DNA from: a virus | Direction: 5' to 3' (one strand) | Length of the DNA stretch: 51,206 nt | Virus record (IMG/VR): IMGVR_UViG_3300037153_000206 | Location: 1-51,206 of that record | Part shown: one piece after another, positions 47,407 to 51,206 of the stretch | Layout: every line of letters begins with the position of its first letter | Numbering within the stretch: position 1 is the stretch's first letter | The notes under the pieces: generated by a model | Databases searched by the model: none | What the model was told of the DNA's origin: nothing | What the model saw: the letters and a program-made list of their open reading frames with translations, nothing else | Made by a program: the position numbers and the translations under genes

Positions 47407-47419
47407 TAATCAATGTTGC

Positions 47420-47929
47420 TTAGTAGGGGAACTCGCGGAGTACGTTGTTCACGAGAGCGCGAGCTTTGTCGTAGTCGTCGGTCCCACGCAGTAGCCGCAC
47501 TGCGTTCGAGAGGTCGGCGCGCATGTCCTCACAGTCGGCGTACAGGCGCTGCGCTGCGGCGGTTCGCTTGTCGCAGTGCCGGTAGTGGTTGAACTTAGAC
47601 CCGGCGATTCTGGCAAGACGGTTGATGTTCTCGATGTGCTCGCGTTGTGCGACGTGAGCTTCGAGGGTCAACATGTCGCCACTGATCCTGTATCCCTCGT
47701 AGGAGAGGATGACGCCAGGCTCACGCCCGCGCAGTAGCGTCAGTCCGATGCCAAGCTCAGGATGCTCCCTGATCTTGCGAATCGTCCGGTCCACTCGCCA
47801 GGTTTCCCAGTCGAGGTAGTCAGCGATCTCCTGGCGCGTGATTCTCAGGCCCTCATGAGCACTGTTGTCAGCTAGGAACTGAACCAGTTCCTCGATCTCA
47901 TCGATCTGCCTGTCTGTCAGTTCACTCAT
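47420..47929 (-). CDS. DNA-binding protein with N-terminal HTH, 169 aa
   Basis: ATG at 47929 overlaps the end of the upstream gene. ITRQEIADYLDWETWRVDRT near residues 27-46 is a helix-turn-helix. The remainder is helical, with a His/Arg-rich middle (AGSKFNHYRHCDKRTAAAQR) and a C-terminal bundle. It is the second gene of a reverse-strand pair in an otherwise rightward region, which suggests regulation. Repressor or replication initiator are both possible. Confidence 0.6.
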   Translation of the reverse strand: MSELTDRQIDEIEELVQFLADNSAHEGLRITRQEIADYLDWETWRVDRTIRKIREHPELGIGLTLLRGREPGVILSYEGYRISGDMLTLEAHVAQREHIENINRLARIAGSKFNHYRHCDKRTAAAQRLYADCEDMRADLSNAVRLLRGTDDYDKARALVNNVLREFPY

Positions 47930-48692
47930 GCGGGTCTTCCTCAGCCGCCAGGAGTTGGGCGAACTCGTCAGCAATGTCGCTGCCTTGCGCCAACGCGAAC
48001 GCCATTTCAGTCAGACCTTGCTCCTCTTCGAGAGTGTTGAGCATGATGTCACCCAACGTGTCGCTCTCCTCTGTTGAGCGCAGAGAGCCGTTCTCCTCCA
48101 GCCACTCCGGCACACGCTTGAGCATGGCGCGCAGTCTCAACGCAGTGAGAGCGATGTCGTTCGGGAGCGTCTTGCGGGCAAGCTCGGCGTCGATCTCAGC
48201 CAGATCGATCTCGTGCCTACCACCACTCCTGATATGAACTCGTTCTCGCGGCAGCCTCGCCTTCGCTGCCCTGATCTGCTCCTCTTCGGTGACTTCGCGA
48301 CCTTCTGCCTTGGCCTCCTTCTCGACCTTGCGAACAGCCTTGGCGCGAGCCTTCACCTCATCGCGCTTGGTCGTCTTGTCAAGAATGGCGTCTTGAACTG
48401 CCTCAGGCAGAGTGGCCACGGCTGTAGCTGCGGACACGCTCACAGTTGCGCCGCCGTCGCAACTGAGGCGCTTGAGGACTGGCAGCGCTTGGATCGTGTG
48501 GGCCACGGTGTTCTGGCTCATGCCCCACTGCTCCTTGCAGTAGGTGCTCCAGGCGTCCGTCTCCCCGGCGCGGGGATACAGTCTCTCGTCGCGGATCGCC
48601 TGCATCTCCTCCGCGAACTGGATGATCCCTTCGCGCGCACGTTGTTCACGCAGCGCGAGCTTGTCCGCCTTGGTAGGATGGGTACTGCTCAC
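47922..48692 (-). CDS. ParB/KorB-like DNA-binding protein, 256 aa
   Basis: GTG start with AGGAGG 7 nt upstream. A helix-turn-helix lies in TDAWSTYCKEQWGMSQNTVA, a pattern seen in partition-like and phage DNA-binding proteins. Then come LPEAVQDAILDKTTKRDEVK, a long charged coiled region (about 118-155) and an acidic C-terminus. No N-terminal nuclease-like ParB domain is present. Together with the following gene it may control lysogeny, copy number or replication. Assignment is by pattern only. Confidence 0.6.
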   Translation of the reverse strand: MSSTHPTKADKLALREQRAREGIIQFAEEMQAIRDERLYPRAGETDAWSTYCKEQWGMSQNTVAHTIQALPVLKRLSCDGGATVSVSAATAVATLPEAVQDAILDKTTKRDEVKARAKAVRKVEKEAKAEGREVTEEEQIRAAKARLPRERVHIRSGGRHEIDLAEIDAELARKTLPNDIALTALRLRAMLKRVPEWLEENGSLRSTEESDTLGDIMLNTLEEEQGLTEMAFALAQGSDIADEFAQLLAAEEDPHE

Positions 48693-48746
48693 TGGCTAAC
48701 CTCCTATGAGCCGCGCCGCCTCCGGTCCAGTCCGGGGGCGGTCGCG

Positions 48747-48762
48747 TATTATGATCCTACCA
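48747..48762. promoter_or_regulatory. Overlapping divergent promoters
   Basis: Rightward TATTATGAT (48747-48755) and leftward TGGTAGGAT (reverse strand 48762-48754) share two bases. One serves the rightward SLOG/RNase H unit, the other the leftward pair of DNA-binding genes. Only one polymerase can occupy the site, so the units should exclude each other. Confidence 0.6.
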
Positions 48763-48786
48763 TGGCCGCGCAAACGAGGGGCAAAG

Positions 48787-49251
48787 GTGCCGAAGAAGCC
48801 TGATCGCGAGTACCCTGATCTCGGCCATCAGGACAGAGGGCTTGACAAGATTATTGTCGGATTTACTGGGACGCGCGAGGGTATGACTACCTACCAGAAG
48901 AACGCGATCCGGCAGATGATGATCGATGTCAACGTGCTGATGGGTCACCACGGCGACTGCATCGGTGGTGACGAGGAGTTCGACTACATCTGCCACGACT
49001 TCGAGGTGCCGGTCCACCTGCACCCGCCAGACGATCCCAGGTACCGGGCGTTCTGCATGGACTTCTACCGTACGGAGGAGCCACGCCCGTACCTCGTCCG
49101 CAACCGAGTTATCGTCAACAGTGTGAACTTACTGATCGCCGCGCCCAAGGAGACGTTCGAGCCGATGGCGGCTCGTGGTCAGGGCACGTGGTCAACCATC
49201 CGCTATGCGCGCCAGGTAGGGCGACTGCTGCGGATCGTGTGGCCGGAGTGA
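48787..49251 (+). CDS. SLOG-family Rossmann protein
   Basis: 154 residues, GTG at 48787 preceded by GAGGGG. The pattern IIVGFTGTREGMTTYQKNAI, then HHGDCIGGDEEFDYICHDF, HPPDDPRYRAF, RNRVIVNSVNLLIAAPKE and GTWSTIRYARQVGR, is that of SLOG (LOG/DprA-like) nucleotide-binding proteins. The family is thought to bind or process nucleotides or nucleotide signals, and some members serve in defence. Here it is coupled to RNase H, so a role in nucleotide or nucleic-acid handling is reasonable. Confidence 0.75.
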   Translation: MPKKPDREYPDLGHQDRGLDKIIVGFTGTREGMTTYQKNAIRQMMIDVNVLMGHHGDCIGGDEEFDYICHDFEVPVHLHPPDDPRYRAFCMDFYRTEEPRPYLVRNRVIVNSVNLLIAAPKETFEPMAARGQGTWSTIRYARQVGRLLRIVWPE

Positions 49252-49751
49252 ACACGGCGCTGGCGCACATTGACGGTGGAGCGCGGCCGACCACGCCTGG
49301 CCATGCCGGTATCGGTATTGTCATCGAGCTTGACGGGGAGGAGTTCATCCTCAGCCGCTATCTCGGATGGCGCTCCCACAACGTTGCCGAGTTCACGGCC
49401 CTCATCGTGTGTGTCAAGTATGCTGCTCACCTCGGAGCCGAGGCGCTGGAAGTAGTGAGTGATTCGAAGCTTGTTGTTGAGCAGACGCATGGTCGTTGGC
49501 GTCTTCGCTCGAAGGAGTTGAAGCCTCTGGTGCTTGAGGCCCGCGATCTTCTGTTCCGACATTTCCCCCACCGTTGGGATTTGGTATGGCAAGGCCGAGA
49601 CAACAACGTCAAGGCTGACTACTACTGCACGCTCGCGATTCAGGCGGGTCGCTACGCAAACCCCTGGCTTCGCAAACACCTCAAGGATCAAGATCCTGGC
49701 AAGATTATTGATCCCTTCTCCCGCACTGAGGCTAGTGTATCAGGGAAGTAA
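49248..49751 (+). CDS. Ribonuclease H (RNase HI type)
   Basis: 167 residues, GTG start overlapping the previous stop. The four acidic residues of RNase H are visible: D9 in HIDGG, E48 in NVAEFTAL, D72 in SDSKLVVEQ and D124 in DNNVKADYY. These enzymes remove RNA from RNA-DNA hybrids, for example replication primers. The C-terminal 35 residues extend beyond the core. The gene stands just before the replication genes. Confidence 0.82.
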   Translation: MNTALAHIDGGARPTTPGHAGIGIVIELDGEEFILSRYLGWRSHNVAEFTALIVCVKYAAHLGAEALEVVSDSKLVVEQTHGRWRLRSKELKPLVLEARDLLFRHFPHRWDLVWQGRDNNVKADYYCTLAIQAGRYANPWLRKHLKDQDPGKIIDPFSRTEASVSGK

Positions 49752-49865
49752 GTCCCATACTCTTCCCTCCTTGGCAAGCAAGAAAAACCTGATCCCCACC
49801 CTCCCTGGCCAAAGCCTGCCCTTAGCCTACTGCGGAAGTCAAACTCCCTGCTCCCTCCGAGCTTC

Positions 49866-49874
49866 TGGTATGAT
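49866..49874 (+). promoter_or_regulatory. Extended -10 element TGGTATGAT
   Basis: TG-G-TATGAT in a 129-bp gap, 6 nt before the ATG of the next gene. Same geometry as at 17780 and 44700, predicting a leaderless message for the replication genes. Confidence 0.6.
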
Positions 49875-49880
49875 CACATT

Positions 49881-50510
49881 ATGGCCCACCGAGTAAAAAT
49901 CCGCAGCGTACCTGAACGACCGGCTACGAGAGAAGTCGGGCGTGTTTACATCGATGAGCTTGCCAAGATCGTTGACAGGGAGATGGGCACGATCCGCAAG
50001 TGGGAACGCACGGTGCTTCCAAAGCGCCTGCATAGCAAGCGTGGTTACAGGGGCTGGCGGTACTGGACGGACAAGCAGGTGTGGGGCGACAAGGGCATGA
50101 TCGCCTGGATGAACGAGAATGACATGCGTCCTGGCAACTTGGTCAGTGATCCGGCCAAGGAGGCGCAGCACGTCAGGAACTTGCGAAAGCCCAAGTATCT
50201 TGACGGGTACCACATTCGGTCGGCCCGGACGTTCGCTGAGGCGGGCAAGTCCAGAGACGAGATCATCAGGACGCTCTATCCGCGCACTCGCTACGCTCGG
50301 CCGGAGAACCTTGAAGCGGCCCTCGTCAAGCTGTTCAAGCAGGAAGGGTGGTACTTTCCGCCCTCGCTCGGCAAGATCCAGATCCTGCCTGATAGGGTCG
50401 AGCGGAATCTGAAGAAGGTCGAGCACCGGATCAGCAAGTTCGAAGCCAGGCAAGAAGCTCGCGAGCGGACACGACGCTCACGAGTCAGGATCAAGTCAGC
50501 GTCAGCATAG
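49881..50510 (+). CDS. MerR-like DNA-binding protein, 209 aa
   Basis: ATG at the predicted transcription start, without a ribosome site. VYIDELAKIVDREMGTIRKW, then ERTVLPKRLHSKRGYRGWRY and WTDKQV, match a MerR/excisionase-type winged helix (about 22-72). A second helical domain (ARTFAEAGKSRDEIIRTLYP) and a basic tail (RERTRRSRVRIKSASA) follow. First gene of the replication unit; origin binding or regulation are plausible. Confidence 0.7.
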   Translation: MAHRVKIRSVPERPATREVGRVYIDELAKIVDREMGTIRKWERTVLPKRLHSKRGYRGWRYWTDKQVWGDKGMIAWMNENDMRPGNLVSDPAKEAQHVRNLRKPKYLDGYHIRSARTFAEAGKSRDEIIRTLYPRTRYARPENLEAALVKLFKQEGWYFPPSLGKIQILPDRVERNLKKVEHRISKFEARQEARERTRRSRVRIKSASA

Positions 50511-50522
50511 GAGACACAAGGG

Positions 50523-50972
50523 ATGGCTACAGTTCCGAAGCCGCGTGTCAAGCGGCGAGTGGAGGACACCGAGGCAGCGAGTGCGGCCACGAAGCCCGCT
50601 GATCATCGAGGTACAGCAACAGTGATGTCAAACGGTGATCTGGAGATCGCCGTACAGATGTCCGAACTGGTGCCGGTGGCGCAATACGCGAACGTGACAG
50701 TCGGGCCGGTGCTGCTGCGCTGGCGTGTGGAGAATCCCGGCATCGAGAAGCTGGGTGCGGTGGACTGGGACGCCGACGATCTCACCACCGAACAGCAGGA
50801 GATCTACGACATGGTGCGCGGGTGGCTGCGCGCAACGTCGAAGCTGATCGAGCACAGCATCGCGGAGGATCGCGAACTGATCGAGGAGTCGGTGCGGCTC
50901 CACAACGAGCGCGAGGCAGAGGAAGCCAAGGCGACGGCGAAGAAGCCGTCTTCGCGCCGCCGTCGGTCGTAA
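50523..50972 (+). CDS. Hypothetical protein beside the replicative helicase, 149 aa
   Basis: Basic N-terminus, then a beta stretch (DLEIAVQMSELVPVAQYANV, TVGPVLLRW), an acidic middle and a long helix (TSKLIEHSIAEDRELIEESV), ending in a basic tail (KKPSSRRRRS). Proteins of this plan often precede DnaB in actinophage genomes, from memory. Function unknown; a replication accessory role is inference. Confidence 0.55.
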   Translation: MATVPKPRVKRRVEDTEAASAATKPADHRGTATVMSNGDLEIAVQMSELVPVAQYANVTVGPVLLRWRVENPGIEKLGAVDWDADDLTTEQQEIYDMVRGWLRATSKLIEHSIAEDRELIEESVRLHNEREAEEAKATAKKPSSRRRRS

Positions 50973-50978
50973 ACACAG

Positions 50979-51206
50979 TGGACATCGAGAGAGCACTGCT
51001 CTCCAAGGCGCTCGCTACCGGAGAGCTAGCGGAACTGGTCGGTCGTGGGATCGAGCCGGATCACTTCGCTGACGAGGATCTGGCCGACCTGTACGACTGG
51101 GCTACCGATGTCATGGCTAAGCACGCGCAGCCGCCGTCGATGGCTGCTGCCCGCGAGGAGTTCCGCGACTTTCATCCACTGTTGACAAAAGATCCGCTGA
51201 CCTGGC
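50979..51206 (+). CDS. DnaB-like replicative helicase, N-terminal part
   Basis: Only the first 76 residues lie in the window. IERALLSKALATGELAELVG, IEPDHFADEDLADLYDWATD and PPSMAAAREEFRDFHPL form the helical N-terminal domain of DnaB-type helicases, which binds primase or loader. GTG start at 50979 without a ribosome site, 6 nt after the previous stop. The gene continues past the end, so the ATPase core cannot be checked. Confidence 0.72.

Noticed and set aside
1-51206. tRNA genes, CRISPR arrays, insertion sequences, integrase and attachment sites
   Set aside because: I looked for T-loop-like GGTTCGAATCC patterns, repeat-spacer arrays, transposase or integrase motifs and found none that hold up by eye.

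Overview
This window reads as a contiguous piece of a long-tailed, Siphoviridae-type bacteriophage (or prophage) genome. It is GC-rich (roughly 60% by eye), densely coding, and built from short translationally coupled genes. A complete capsid-tail module can be followed from head maturation protease through major capsid protein, connectors, tail tube, frameshifted tail chaperone, 2369-residue tape measure, distal tail protein and fibres. Strong AAGGAGGTG ribosome sites suggest a Gram-positive-like host. Two secreted proteins (3431-4216 and 5345-6859) carry surface domains that I associate with Actinobacteria, especially Thermoleophilia/Solirubrobacterales. That host assignment is inference. 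No integrase, tRNA or CRISPR array was seen, and no terminase or portal gene is visible.

Layout. (1) 1-1700: leftward small genes including an HNH endonuclease. (2) 1700-3067: a largely gene-free control region with several repeat families, operator-like dyads and a TATAAT promoter. (3) 3068-6859: rightward cargo, including the two secreted proteins and a possible small RNA. (4) 6950-14183: about 22 small overlapping genes, mostly unknown, with a SPOUT RNA methyltransferase, an AraC-type, a winged-helix and a LuxR-type DNA-binding protein, and several zinc-ribbon proteins. (5) 14167-17646: a reverse-strand island with collagen-like tail fibres, a BppU-like protein, a secreted transglycosylase behind a highly structured leader, and a small HTH protein. 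(6) 17780-42518: the structural operon. (7) 42529-45388: small membrane proteins that probably include the holin, plus a structured RNA. (8) 45385-51206: an SF2 helicase, small zinc proteins, a reverse-strand pair of DNA-binding proteins with a divergent promoter, a SLOG-type protein, RNase H, a MerR-type protein and the start of a DnaB-like helicase.

Two regulatory themes cross these regions. First, the hexamer TTGACA and its extension TGTTGACA are far more common on both strands than composition predicts. At two places a pair of these sites lies exactly 37 bp apart around a -10 element, which resembles the operator/stoperator logic of cluster A mycobacteriophages. Second, transcription units are repeatedly preceded by an extended -10 element, TGnTAnnnT. 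In four cases the start codon lies 6-7 nt downstream of it, so those mRNAs should be leaderless.

All calls come from reading the sequence and from knowledge of protein families; no database search was run.
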